Shown piece by piece: positions 1 to 7,473 of a stretch of 37,959 nt of DNA. The position numbers and the translations under genes were made by a program. Position 1 is the first letter of the stretch. Each line of letters opens with the position of its first letter. Origin of the DNA: Deltaproteobacteria bacterium (GTDB lineage: Bacteria > Desulfobacterota > WTBG01 > CAIYCZ01 > CAIRTM01); contig JAFGCP010000082.1 in assembly GCA_016932595.1 (NCBI GenBank), positions 1 to 37,959 of the forward strand, read 5' to 3'. The notes under the pieces were generated by a model, which saw only the letters and a program-made list of their open reading frames with translations, ran no database searches and was not told where the DNA came from.

Positions 1-12
1 GGGGGGGGGGGG
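1..12. other. Poly-G run at window edge
   Basis: Twelve consecutive G at the very first bases. A run like this at the end of a sequence is more typical of a sequencing or assembly edge artefact (dark-cycle G calls) than of biology. It may therefore mark a contig end. Confidence 0.5.
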
Positions 13-200
13 AGCGACTTCTCTTTTTCGTGATGATTCCCTCAGTCTGGCTTATGGGCTGCTTTTAAATTTTCTGAAAGTTTTTATGCCCCGCCTGAGA
101 TCAACTTGCCACCATCGGACTATTGTGCGGCAGAACAAATCCCCACATATGACAATGTTGATCCCGATTACTCCTTTGAAGTCTATATTTGATGGGCACA

Positions 201-232
201 TTGCAGGGGTTCAAAATTTTGGACCCCTGCAA
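201..232. repeat. 32-bp near-perfect inverted repeat
   Basis: The left arm TTGCAGGGGTTCAAAA is matched by its reverse complement immediately to the right. Fifteen of 16 pairs are perfect and the other is a T-G wobble. There is no spacer, so it reads as an operator- or cruciform-like palindrome rather than a terminator, and no T-tract follows. It lies in the gene-free first 600 bases. Function unknown. Confidence 0.75.
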
Positions 233-314
233 AACAATCAAGGTGCGCACAAAAGCAGCCTTTGCGGTTGACATAACACCACATATGAGGCCGCCCGCCG
301 CACATTTTTCGCCC

Positions 315-410
315 GGAAGCCCTGCCCGTATCTTGCGCCCATAAGTTACATTGACACATCATCATCCTCGTCGTATATTCTCTCCATCCTAAAGCGAGGT
401 CCTAGCAATT
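315..410 (+). repeat. Promoter-containing repeat, copy A
   Basis: This ~95-base block is recognisably the same as the block directly upstream of the AlkD gene (3073-3168). Shared landmarks in the same order are GGAAGC, CTGCCCG, ATCTTG, TTACATTGACACA, TATATTCT, TCCATC and AAAGCGAG. In copy B the block ends at an ATG; in copy A no coding sequence follows. See the paired promoter entries. Confidence 0.7.
351..379 (+). promoter_or_regulatory. Sigma-70-type promoter with no gene directly downstream
   Basis: TTGACA at 351-356, a 17-base spacer and TATATT at 374-379 give a near-consensus promoter reading rightwards. Transcription would begin near 386. The next clear start codon is the DUF3015 ATG at 618, which has its own promoter at 532. 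This promoter may therefore make a small RNA or a long leader, or be a relic of the duplicated module. Confidence 0.6.
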
Positions 411-467
411 GAGAAGGTAAAGGTTTTCAGGTATACGCACGGGTGGAGTGATTCTTAAAGTGAGGTA

Positions 468-484
468 ACTTCTGGGGGAGAAGT
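468..484 (+). other. Short hairpin in leader region
   Basis: ACTTCT and AGAAGT pair around a loop of five G, within the putative transcript from the 351 promoter. No T-tract follows, so it is not a classical terminator. The rest of 386-531 shows no recognisable riboswitch or gene. Confidence 0.35.
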
Positions 485-531
485 CAATTGCCTGGTAAGC
501 AGAGCCTCAATCCTGTTTTATATCATTTATC

Positions 532-560
532 TTGACATGGAAGCAGGTCTGTTTTAAGTT
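532..560 (+). promoter_or_regulatory. Promoter of the DUF3015 gene
   Basis: TTGACA at 532-537, a 17-base spacer and TAAGTT at 555-560. The -35 is perfect and the -10 is moderate. It would give a leader of roughly 50 bases with AGGAGG just before the ATG at 618. Confidence 0.55.
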
Positions 561-617
561 TTGTTTGCAGCAAAGCGATTTACTACACAATACTAACTGC
601 TTACAGGAGGATGTAAA

Positions 618-1076
618 ATGAAAAAAGTTCTGCTGACCAGTTTGGTACTATTGCTAACAGTTTCCGGGGCTGTTTTTGCTGCCCCACCAAGGGACAACTG
701 TGGTTGCGGACTGGGCTCAATGCTTTTCGAAGGGAAGTCCGGCTTTGTCCAGCAGATTCTTGCGTCAACTACAAACGGCAGCTTCGGCTCACAGACTTTT
801 GGCATCAGTTCAGGGACATCTGAGTGTAAACAACCGACACATTTTGCATCCAATGAAGAGCTGAATATCTTTGTTGCCGAAAATATGGATAATATAGCCA
901 AGGACGCGGCCATGGGCAAGGGTGAGTATCTGGATACTCTGGCAGGGCTCATGGATGTTCCTGAGTCCAATCGCGTTGAATTTTCGCAGATGCTCCAGGA
1001 TAATTTTTTGAAAGTTTTCCCTGATGCCTCTGTCAGTCATGCGGATGTGATTGAGAATATTGCAAGCCTTATGTAG
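618..1076 (+). CDS. DUF3015 family secreted protein
   Basis: A 152-residue exported protein of unknown function. Residues 1-21 form a signal peptide (two Lys, a Leu/Val-rich core, cleavage after AVFA). The mature N-terminus carries the family hallmark DNCGCGLGSMLFEG followed by STTNGSFGSQTFGISSGTSEC, with Cys28, Cys30 and Cys70 probably forming disulfides. The rest is helical and acidic. The start has a strong AGGAGG site. It lies 1 base upstream of the DUF4105 start and is followed 34 bases after its stop by a perfect hairpin-plus-T9 terminator. I recall DUF3015 genes next to DUF4105 genes in other proteobacteria, which suggests a shared envelope role; this is recollection, not shown here. 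Family assignment is secure, molecular function is unknown. Confidence 0.9.
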   Translation: MKKVLLTSLVLLLTVSGAVFAAPPRDNCGCGLGSMLFEGKSGFVQQILASTTNGSFGSQTFGISSGTSECKQPTHFASNEELNIFVAENMDNIAKDAAMGKGEYLDTLAGLMDVPESNRVEFSQMLQDNFLKVFPDASVSHADVIENIASLM

Positions 1077-1077
1077 T

Positions 1078-3027
1078 ATGATTAAGAGCTTGGCAGTAAC
1101 GGCTATACAAGGAAGATACGGGCGACGTTTCGTATCTTCCTTTTTTTTTACGCTGGTTTTCCTTATGTCGGCTGTTTGCTTTCCCCGAGAGGGTTCCCTG
1201 GTTGACCTTCTGGTGGAGCAGGCCATAGCTGAAAAACTCCATGAAGACGAGTACTGGCTTATTTTGCTTCACTATAAACAGGGAATTTCAGGTTTTGAGA
1301 GCAAAATCGATGACCCTGATTTTTTTCTTTCTGAAAAGGGGAAGCATAATCCGCTTGCTGAACTTGAAGCAACGCTTCGCGCTTTTTTTCAGGAAGATGA
1401 AGAAAAAGCAAAAGAAGTGCTTTGCCGTTTTACAGCACGCTATTTCTGGCTGAAAAAAAAGCTGAACTTTGATGCACCAGAACGTACCTCTGACGGTTGC
1501 GAGGCCTTTGATACCATTCTTAAGCAGATCAAGCCGGACTCTGCAGCGCTGATATTTCCAACAGCTCATATTAATAGCCCTTCCTCAATGTTTGGGCATA
1601 CGCTGATTCGGATCGATTCTGCTGAAAAAAGCCTTCTCCTCTCGCATGCTGTCAGCTATGCAGCACAAGCACATGATAAGAATGGCCTTCTTTATGCGTT
1701 TAAGGGCATTTTCGGTATCTACGAGGGCTATTTTTCAATTCTTCCCTATTATCAGAAGGTAAAACAATACGGTGATATTGATCACCGGGATATTTGGGAA
1801 TACCAGCTTAACCTCACGGACGATGAAATATATTTAATGCTGCTGCACCTGTGGGAGCTGCAGGGTATTTATTCAGACTATTTTTTCTTTGATGAAAACT
1901 GCGCATATACGCTGCTGTTTTTGCTTGATGCCGCACGGCCGAGCTTAAAGCTTACCGACGATTTAAGTCTCTGGGTGATGCCGATTGATACCATCAGGCT
2001 GATGATGCAAAAAAACCTCATAGAAGAGGTGATCTACCGGCCGTCAAAATCAACAAAGATAAAATATCTTATTTCCGCCGCCGGGGAGGAAGAGCAGGAC
2101 ATTGCGCTTCAAATATATGACGGCGCTGTCCGCTCAGACGATGTTTTAAAAAAGGATTTTACGCAGGCGGAAAAAGCAAACGTTCTTGATCTGGTAATGG
2201 AATACTCGCAATACAGGTACTCGCGGAAAGAGCTCACAAAGGAAAAATACTTTGATGTTTTTTTAAGCGCCTCAAAAACACGAAGCACAATTAAAAACAA
2301 TGATTCATATTTGGGCAATATCCAGGTCCCGGTTCGTCCTGAAAAGGGACATAAGCCGAACAGACTGGGTGTGGGGCTTGGCGTGTTAAACAGTCGTGAC
2401 AGACGCCATGATGAGTTTTTTCAGGAGATAAGAATACGACCGGCATATCATGATCTTCTTTCTAATGACCGGGGATATGTCAAAGGCGCTCAGATTGATT
2501 TTATGAATCTGGCCCTGCGCTATTTTTCGTCCGATACAAGGCTGCGGCTGGAAAAATTTGATATTCTCAACATTATTTCAATTTCGGATAGGGACAGGTT
2601 TTTTAAACCTGTTTCATGGAAAGTAAGCACCGGTTTTTACCGTCAGATGTTACCCGGACGAAAGCGGGCCCTTTTTTATCAATTGGCCGGCGGTGGCGGT
2701 TATGCCTGGAAGCATGATTTTTTTGGCGCCTTTTATATAACGGCTGACGGGGAACTTGATGTGAGCGGAAGGATACATGATTCTTTTACCCTTGGTCTGG
2801 GGGCTTCAGCAGGGCTTTTAAAAGAATTCTCAAGCAGATATAAAACCAATCTGTTTATTCGGCCTATGTATTTTATGCCGGGGGACAGCCATGCCGGTGT
2901 TGCATGGAAACTAATAAATCAGGCTTCAATAACCACCAATACAGCCCTGTCTCTTGAGCTTTCAGGAAAAGATTCTTTCAAACAGTATGAATCAACATCG
3001 CTGCTTTGTTTCCACGTCTATTTTTGA
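1078..3027 (+). CDS. DUF4105 (Lnb N-terminal-like) envelope protein
   Basis: About 649 residues. The ORF track starts at a TTG (1051) inside DUF3015, but the ATG at 1078 is preferred because it directly follows the previous stop. The N-terminus is a signal peptide (RRF then FVSSFFFTLVFLMSA). The DUF4105 core is marked by FPTAHINSPSSMFGHTLIRI near residues 160-180 and by YEGYFSILPYYQKVKQY and FFFDENCAYTLL further on. These are papain/NlpC-like conserved His and Cys positions of the Lnb N-terminal periplasmic domain family. The C-terminal ~250 residues are beta-rich with alternating aromatic residues and end in FHVYF, like an outer-membrane barrel. The intrinsic terminator of the upstream gene lies inside its first 25 codons, so expression would need read-through or an internal promoter. 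Enzymatic activity not established. Confidence 0.85.
   Translation: MIKSLAVTAIQGRYGRRFVSSFFFTLVFLMSAVCFPREGSLVDLLVEQAIAEKLHEDEYWLILLHYKQGISGFESKIDDPDFFLSEKGKHNPLAELEATLRAFFQEDEEKAKEVLCRFTARYFWLKKKLNFDAPERTSDGCEAFDTILKQIKPDSAALIFPTAHINSPSSMFGHTLIRIDSAEKSLLLSHAVSYAAQAHDKNGLLYAFKGIFGIYEGYFSILPYYQKVKQYGDIDHRDIWEYQLNLTDDEIYLMLLHLWELQGIYSDYFFFDENCAYTLLFLLDAARPSLKLTDDLSLWVMPIDTIRLMMQKNLIEEVIYRPSKSTKIKYLISAAGEEEQDIALQIYDGAVRSDDVLKKDFTQAEKANVLDLVMEYSQYRYSRKELTKEKYFDVFLSASKTRSTIKNNDSYLGNIQVPVRPEKGHKPNRLGVGLGVLNSRDRRHDEFFQEIRIRPAYHDLLSNDRGYVKGAQIDFMNLALRYFSSDTRLRLEKFDILNIISISDRDRFFKPVSWKVSTGFYRQMLPGRKRALFYQLAGGGGYAWKHDFFGAFYITADGELDVSGRIHDSFTLGLGASAGLLKEFSSRYKTNLFIRPMYFMPGDSHAGVAWKLINQASITTNTALSLELSGKDSFKQYESTSLLCFHVYF
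1111..1149 (+). terminator. Intrinsic terminator inside the DUF4105 signal-peptide codons
   Basis: GGAAGATACG (1111-1120) and CGTATCTTCC (1131-1140) form a perfect 10-bp stem with a 10-base loop, followed at once by nine T (1141-1149). It sits at the usual distance after the DUF3015 stop, yet the next open frame runs through it, and the T-tract encodes the Phe run of the signal peptide. It could terminate DUF3015 mRNA while partly limiting DUF4105. Confidence 0.85.
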
Positions 3028-3072
3028 TCAATACTGTTTTGTCACGGATTTAAAGCTTGAATTGTGCATACA

Positions 3073-3168
3073 GGAAGCACTGCCCGCATCTTGAGCCCGT
3101 ATTTACATTGACACACAACCCCCCTTAATTTATATTCTGTCCATCTCAAAGCGAGTTCCTGTCAATAT
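3073..3168 (+). repeat. Promoter-containing repeat, copy B
   Basis: Second copy of the ~95-base module described at 315-410. Here it ends directly at the AlkD start codon, so this is the functional-looking copy. The two copies differ mostly in the promoter spacer, while flanking bases upstream of -35 and downstream of -10 are conserved. That pattern fits duplication or recombination rather than chance promoter similarity. Confidence 0.7.
3108..3136 (+). promoter_or_regulatory. Promoter of the AlkD-like gene
   Basis: TTGACA at 3108-3113, a 17-base spacer and TATATT at 3131-3136. Expected start of transcription is near 3143, giving a leader of about 25 bases without an obvious Shine-Dalgarno sequence. 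Confidence 0.7.
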
Positions 3169-3900
3169 ATGTTTAAGAAAATTATCCATGATCTCGCACA
3201 GCTTGCCGATCCGGAGCAGGCCGAGGTGCTGCGGGGGTTTTTCAAGACCGGGCCGGGCCAGTACGGGGAAGGGGATGTGTTTCGCGGGATCAAGGTGCCG
3301 GTGCTCCGGCAAATCGTGAAAAAATATCCCGGCCTGCCCCTTGCCGATGCGGAAAAACTGCTGCATGCGCCGCATCATGAAGACCGCATGCTCGGGCTGC
3401 TTTTTCTTGTGGCAGCCTTTGAAAAAGGCGGGCCTGAACTCAGGAGGCGGATTTACCGGCTGTACCTTGCCAATACGCGCTTCATCAATAACTGGGACCT
3501 TGTGGACGCAACCGCACCCCATATTGTCGGGGCATACCTGTTTGACCGGAACCGGGCACCGCTGCGGCGCCTGGCGCTCTCAGGTCTGCTGTGGGAGCGG
3601 CGCATAGCCATTGTCGCCACATTTTATTGTATCCGGCGGGGACAGTTTGAGGATACGCTTGAGCTTGCCGCCATGCTTCTTGATGACAAACATGATTTGA
3701 TTCATAAGGCTGTTGGCTGGATGCTGCGGGAGGTGGGCAAGCGCGACCGCGAAGCTGAAGAGATTTTTCTGCGAGTCCACTGCAGCCGCATGCCCCGCAC
3801 CATGCTGCGCTATGCCATCGAACGGTTTCCCCGTGAGAAGCGCCAGCTCTATCTCGGCGGCCTCAGCGCAGCCCGGCAGCGAAAGGCTGTTTTAAGTTGA
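3169..3900 (+). CDS. alkD: AlkD-type DNA alkylation repair glycosylase
   Basis: 243 residues, the usual family length. AlkD proteins are HEAT-like repeat DNA glycosylases that excise positively charged alkylated bases such as N7-methylguanine and N3-methyladenine. The conserved QYGEGDVFRGIKVPVLRQI segment lies near residues 31-50. The motif NNWDLVD puts Trp109 and Asp113 at the positions known from Bacillus cereus AlkD. LWERRIAIVAT (Arg near 145) and KAVGWMLREVG (Trp184) supply the remaining DNA-cradle residues. The chosen ATG at 3169 is the only early start and follows a consensus promoter. A weak terminator follows the stop. It appears monocistronic. The biochemical family is clear; substrate range is not readable from sequence. 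Confidence 0.93.
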   Translation: MFKKIIHDLAQLADPEQAEVLRGFFKTGPGQYGEGDVFRGIKVPVLRQIVKKYPGLPLADAEKLLHAPHHEDRMLGLLFLVAAFEKGGPELRRRIYRLYLANTRFINNWDLVDATAPHIVGAYLFDRNRAPLRRLALSGLLWERRIAIVATFYCIRRGQFEDTLELAAMLLDDKHDLIHKAVGWMLREVGKRDREAEEIFLRVHCSRMPRTMLRYAIERFPREKRQLYLGGLSAARQRKAVLS

Positions 3901-3929
3901 CACCAGTGCCCTGATGGCCTAGTGTTTTT
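3901..3929 (+). terminator. Weak terminator after alkD
   Basis: CAC..AG.GCC pairs with GGC.CT.GTG around a five-base loop, with one mismatch and one bulge, and is followed by five T. It begins directly after the stop codon. Confidence 0.4.
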
Positions 3930-3992
3930 CCAATTCAGGCATACACTATCCGAATATGTGTTGTTAGTTACTTCAAGGTGCACAGGCCTTTT

Positions 3993-5759
3993 ATGACCGC
4001 TGCCGCCCTTATCACCATCGCCTGTATTGTTGGCGCCCTGGCCGTTATGGCCGCTGGGCTTATCCGTGCAGAGCTCGCCCTGTTCGGCGCGCTCGGCCTC
4101 CTCATGCTGCTTGGTGTCATTGATCCTTCGCGGGCGCTGAGCGGTTTTGCCAATCAGGGCATGCACACGGTTGCCCTGCTGTTTATTGTAGCCGAAGGTG
4201 TTCGCCGCAGCGGCATCATGGAAACAGCCATACGGCTGCTGTTCGGAACGACGAGAAAGATGCTGTCTGCGCAGGTGCGGCTGCTCATACCCATGGCGGG
4301 GGCGAGTGCGTTTTTCAACAATACCCCCATTGTGGCCATGCTGCTGCCGGTGGTGCGCAGCTGGTGCCGTTCGGTACAGCTGCCAGCCTCCCTCATGCTC
4401 ATACCGCTCAGCTATGCAACCATTCTCGGCGGGCTCTGCACCATCATTGGCACAAGCACCAACCTTGTCGTGGCCGGCATGGTGAAAACCGCAGGGCTCC
4501 CCGTTCCCGGCTTTTTCGAGATCGGCAAAGTCGGCCTGCCAATTTGTGCTGCCGGCCTTTTGCTTATTTTTGCTCTCAGCCGGCTGCTTCCCCGCCGAAA
4601 GCCCGAGGATCTGCTGGGAGAAGACCCTCGTTCTTTTACCTCGGAATTTATCGTCGAGCCTGACGGCCCCCTGGCAGGAAAGCGCATTGATGAAATACGC
4701 GTTTCTGCTTTTCAGCGGCTGTTTCCGGTTGAAATTGAGCGCGGAGAAACTATTATCCCGGCGCCCCATGGCGGAGAGATGCTGCAGGCAGGCGACCGGC
4801 TTGTTATTGCCGGCGAGGCAGGGCATATCATCGAAGCCCAGGGGATACCGGGCCTGCGCAGCGCCCGTGACCATCAGTTCGGACCTGATGAGCCGGAGCG
4901 GCGCAGGCGCCAGGTAGAAATCGTCGTCAGTCACACCTGCCCGCTGGTGGGGCATTCGGTCGGCGACGGCAGCTTCCGCCGCCGCTACAATGCCGCGGTC
5001 ATTGCTGTTGCTCGCCATGGCGAGCGCGTGGAGCGGCAGGGCCTCAAGGGCTGGAGGCTCCAGGCCGGCGACTCGCTGCTCGTCGAGGCTGCGCCGGGGT
5101 TTATCTGGCAGCATCGCTTCAATCCGGAGTTTTACGTTGTCACCGACCGGCCCGAGCTTGCCCCTACCGAGCCCCGCCATGTGCGCGTGACCATGGCCAT
5201 ATTCATTGCCATGATAGCTCTTGCGGCCTGCGAGGTGCTCACCATGTTCCAGGCTTCCCTGGCTGCGGCCTTTCTGCTCATCGGCCTGCGGGTGATCTCA
5301 TGGAACGATGCCCGCGCATCGCTTGACACGGGGATACTCCTTGCCATAGCCGCTGCCGTCGGCCTGGGCGAAGCCATGGTTGCAAGCGGCGCTGCTGACG
5401 TGCTCGCAGGCTATGCCGTGAGCCTCGGGGGCGATAATCCCTGGCGGGCCATGGCGCTCATCTATATTGCCACGGTTATCTGCACCGAAGTAGTCACCAA
5501 TACTGCCGCAGCAGCGGTCATGATTCCTCCTGCTCTTGCAACAGCCCATCGCCTGGGTGTCAGTTATGAGCCTTTTGTATTTGCGGTCATGGTTGCCGCA
5601 AGCGCAAGCTTCATAACCCCCATCGGCTACCAGACAAACCTTATGGTATACGGCCCCGGAGGCTACCGCTTTACCGATTATATGAAAATCGGCATACCCA
5701 TGAGCCTCGCTGTCGGCGTACTGGCCATTGGCCTTATTCCCCGGATATGGCCGTTTTAG
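3993..5759 (+). CDS. SLC13/DASS-type anion permease with TrkA-C domains
   Basis: About 588 residues from the ATG at 3993 (the track uses a GTG 15 bases upstream). A membrane half with FFNNTPIVAMLLP and IGTSTNLVVAG, and a second half with EVVTNTAAAAVMIPPALA and IGYQTNLMVYGPGGY, are the two Asn-Thr substrate/Na+ motifs of the divalent anion:Na+ symporter fold. Between them, at about residues 195-375, lie two soluble TrkA-C (RCK-C) modules (PLAGKRIDEIRV and CPLVGHSVGDGSF, each ending in LQAGD). This SNT-RCK-RCK-SNT layout is typical of SLC13 permeases annotated for sulfate, citrate or dicarboxylate import. Substrate cannot be assigned. It converges on the DUF4870 gene with only 37 bases between. 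Confidence 0.9.
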   Translation: MTAAALITIACIVGALAVMAAGLIRAELALFGALGLLMLLGVIDPSRALSGFANQGMHTVALLFIVAEGVRRSGIMETAIRLLFGTTRKMLSAQVRLLIPMAGASAFFNNTPIVAMLLPVVRSWCRSVQLPASLMLIPLSYATILGGLCTIIGTSTNLVVAGMVKTAGLPVPGFFEIGKVGLPICAAGLLLIFALSRLLPRRKPEDLLGEDPRSFTSEFIVEPDGPLAGKRIDEIRVSAFQRLFPVEIERGETIIPAPHGGEMLQAGDRLVIAGEAGHIIEAQGIPGLRSARDHQFGPDEPERRRRQVEIVVSHTCPLVGHSVGDGSFRRRYNAAVIAVARHGERVERQGLKGWRLQAGDSLLVEAAPGFIWQHRFNPEFYVVTDRPELAPTEPRHVRVTMAIFIAMIALAACEVLTMFQASLAAAFLLIGLRVISWNDARASLDTGILLAIAAAVGLGEAMVASGAADVLAGYAVSLGGDNPWRAMALIYIATVICTEVVTNTAAAAVMIPPALATAHRLGVSYEPFVFAVMVAASASFITPIGYQTNLMVYGPGGYRFTDYMKIGIPMSLAVGVLAIGLIPRIWPF

Positions 5760-5796
5760 TCTCCCGCCTTTGCCTGCAGGCAGTAGCAGGGGCCAA

Positions 5797-6189
5797 TCAC
5801 CGAATGAACTGTATGCTCCAGGGGTAGTTGTAATATTCGCCCCGGCTGGATGCCACGATTGCCTTTATTGTCGCCACCAGGGCGAAGATGCCAAAGCCTA
5901 TCATCATAAGAATGCCGATCAGCACGAAGGACAGCAGCAGGCCTGCCAGCATGGCGATGAGGAATGTTAGCTGGAAGTTCATGGCCTGCCGGGCATTATA
6001 GTCGACAAAGCCGTACTGGTCTTTTTTTATCAGCCAGATAACCAGAGGCCCGATAATATTACCCAGCGGCACTATGCACCCGGCAAACACAGCCACATGG
6101 CAGAACATGCCCCAGTTTTTTTCATCCTGGGACAGCACGGCTTTGTCCCCGGTATCGCCCAGGGTTTTTGTCTGTTTGCGGTCCTCCAT
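5797..6189 (-). CDS. DUF4870 (Tic20-like) membrane protein
   Basis: 130 residues. A polar N-terminus is followed by EKNWGMFCHVAVFAGCIVPLGNIIGPLVIWLIKKDQYGFVDYNARQAMNFQ, the characteristic DUF4870 pattern in which a Gly/Pro-rich membrane segment leads to a conserved Asn-Ala-Arg-Gln-Ala-hydrophobic-Asn-Phe-Gln stretch. Two further hydrophobic helices follow, and the protein ends in YYNYPWSIQFIR. Three to four membrane segments in all. The ATG has an AGGAGCC site seven or eight bases upstream on the minus strand. No function is known for this family. The gene stands alone on the minus strand. Confidence 0.88.
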   Translation of the reverse strand: MEDRKQTKTLGDTGDKAVLSQDEKNWGMFCHVAVFAGCIVPLGNIIGPLVIWLIKKDQYGFVDYNARQAMNFQLTFLIAMLAGLLLSFVLIGILMMIGFGIFALVATIKAIVASSRGEYYNYPWSIQFIR

Positions 6190-6268
6190 TTTTTATGGCT
6201 CCTGTGCGGGGATGTGCACTGAGGTGTTCGCCAAGATGTATACAGCAGGCCTTTAACTTTCTCCAGCA

Positions 6269-6305
6269 TAAAAAATGGCGGCCAGGCGAAACGCTGCGCC
6301 GCCAT
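6269..6305 (-). terminator. Minus-strand hairpin with T-run upstream of DUF4870
   Basis: Reading the minus strand, ATGGCGGC (6305-6298) pairs perfectly with GCCGCCAT (6282-6275), the loop can itself fold partly (CAGCG/CGCCTG), and six T follow. It lies between the secreted orphan gene and DUF4870, so it could be a second terminator for the former or an attenuator for the latter. Confidence 0.5.
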
Positions 6306-6399
6306 GAAAACTGCATTTCATATTCCTGGTATCTCTACAGCCTGACAGAAAAGCCTGCATTTGATTGTATGTGTTTGTTGTATTTTTGTGCCTTAAAAC

Positions 6400-6429
6400 A
6401 AAAAAAGGGGGAAACAATCGATCCCCCTT
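6400..6429 (-). terminator. Terminator of the secreted orphan gene
   Basis: On the minus strand AAGGGGG (6429-6423) pairs with CCCCCTT (6411-6405), and the T-run complementary to 6400-6406 follows. It lies about 45 bases beyond the stop of the 6474-7109 gene. Confidence 0.75.
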
Positions 6430-6473
6430 AGATGTTTTGAACATTCGCTTCAGCGCCTCAAAAGCTGGCCGGG

Positions 6474-7109
6474 CTAATTCAACCTCTGGATTACCGTGGC
6501 GCAGGTTTTGAGAAGTGTCCTGACACCGGCCTTCAGTGCGGGGCTGTCGTCCATGGCTTTGGCCAGGGCCGGAGAATACTCATAAAACAAATCCACCGCT
6601 TTTTGGCCGAATCGGGTTTTGTTTAGGACTTGATCTCTGAAAGTGCGGAGCGCATTCAGGCTCCCGCTGTCTTCGCTCAGGGCGGTCCGCGCCGCGCACC
6701 TCTCTTTAATCTCAAAGCTCCACTGTAAAAGCAGTTCATTGTTGTAATAAAACTCTACCTGCCACTGGCCGGGCATATTCATTGTTTCTGTTCCGAATAT
6801 TTTCATGGTTCTGCTCATGCACTCAAGATTTGTCGAGTTCACCGTGTCAGTGTCCCCGTCTATATAGAGCATCCCCTCATGGTACCACTTTGTTTTGTAT
6901 GTATCCCCAATAAAAGAATCATCAAAAGAAACAAAAAAACAAGCCTGCTTTTTATTTTCATAATACGTATTCACGACGCGAAGACGCGCAGGATCGCAGC
7001 TGGATGGCTCGGCATCGGTCATGAAAGCATTTGTGATAACGATAGCATTGGCAGTGCTTGCCGTAAAAAGAAATGCTAAACCTGCCAGGAGACTTTTCAA
7101 TTCCTTCAT
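6474..7109 (-). CDS. Secreted protein of unknown function
   Basis: 211 residues from the ATG at 7109, which has AGGAGG five bases upstream; the GTG used by the track (7115) overlaps that site. Residues 1-22 are a signal peptide ending in STANA. The mature part looks like a beta-sandwich: an acidic start, then KQACFFVSFDD, KTKWYHEGMLYIDGDTD, and MPGQWQVEFYYNNELLLQWSFEI. This order of Trp-Tyr, Gly and Pro-Gly-x-Trp-x-Val-x-Phe-Tyr resembles extracellular Ig-like accessory domains that precede surface or secretion proteins. The C-terminal 80 residues are helical. Cysteines near 38, 57 and others may form disulfides. I do not recognise a named family. Both upstream promoter and downstream terminator are visible, so it is a single-gene unit. 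Confidence 0.75.
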   Translation of the reverse strand: MKELKSLLAGLAFLFTASTANAIVITNAFMTDAEPSSCDPARLRVVNTYYENKKQACFFVSFDDSFIGDTYKTKWYHEGMLYIDGDTDTVNSTNLECMSRTMKIFGTETMNMPGQWQVEFYYNNELLLQWSFEIKERCAARTALSEDSGSLNALRTFRDQVLNKTRFGQKAVDLFYEYSPALAKAMDDSPALKAGVRTLLKTCATVIQRLN

Positions 7110-7115
7110 TGTCAC

Positions 7116-7473
7116 CTCCTATGTGAAATACGCTGCTCGTTTTGAACAACCTGAAAACCGGGTACGCAGAATGGTAAAAACACTAATCTACTAAGTGCCA
7201 TGATTGTTCAATTTGTCAATAATAAATTTCTATTTATTCCAGTCAGCTGAACCGCAGCCCTGAGCTGTGTCCTGTAGTAAACTGCCTGAAAAACGGGGTG
7301 GCTGCCTGCTGCTTCACCCCAAAAAACGCCAGGGCATGCGCCTTGCAGGCGTGCATGAACATCCTGCAGGGCATCTATCAATCAGGCGTGAACGGGTCTG
7401 TTCGATTGGTGCGGCGCCCGGATTGAATTTCCCGGGAGCACAGACAGGCCAGCACTTTTTTTGTGCGTTTCTC
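7116..7473. other. Intergenic region between divergent genes
   Basis: Besides the minus-strand promoter above, this stretch holds a hairpin GGGGTG/CACCCC (7295-7300 with 7315-7320) flanked by A-runs, which would act as a terminator only on the minus strand, where no gene precedes it. I see no coding sequence; track frames here have no recognisable content. Confidence 0.5.
7191..7219 (-). promoter_or_regulatory. Candidate promoter of the secreted orphan gene
   Basis: A perfect TTGACA on the minus strand (7219-7214) lies 17 bases from ACTTAG (7196-7191) in an AT-rich stretch. The -10 is poor, so the assignment rests on the -35 and on position. Confidence 0.4.

Noticed and set aside
1078-1190. 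Lipobox in the DUF4105 signal peptide (LMSAVC)
   Set aside because: The residue before Cys is Val rather than Gly/Ala/Ser, so lipidation is not supported.
3849-5180. 443-aa minus-strand ORF
   Set aside because: Fully antisense to the SLC13 permease; low-complexity His/Gln/Arg composition and no domain, typical of a shadow of GC-rich coding sequence.
7295-7320. GGGGTG/CACCCC hairpin as a terminator
   Set aside because: A T-run exists only on the minus strand, and no minus-strand gene lies upstream of it.
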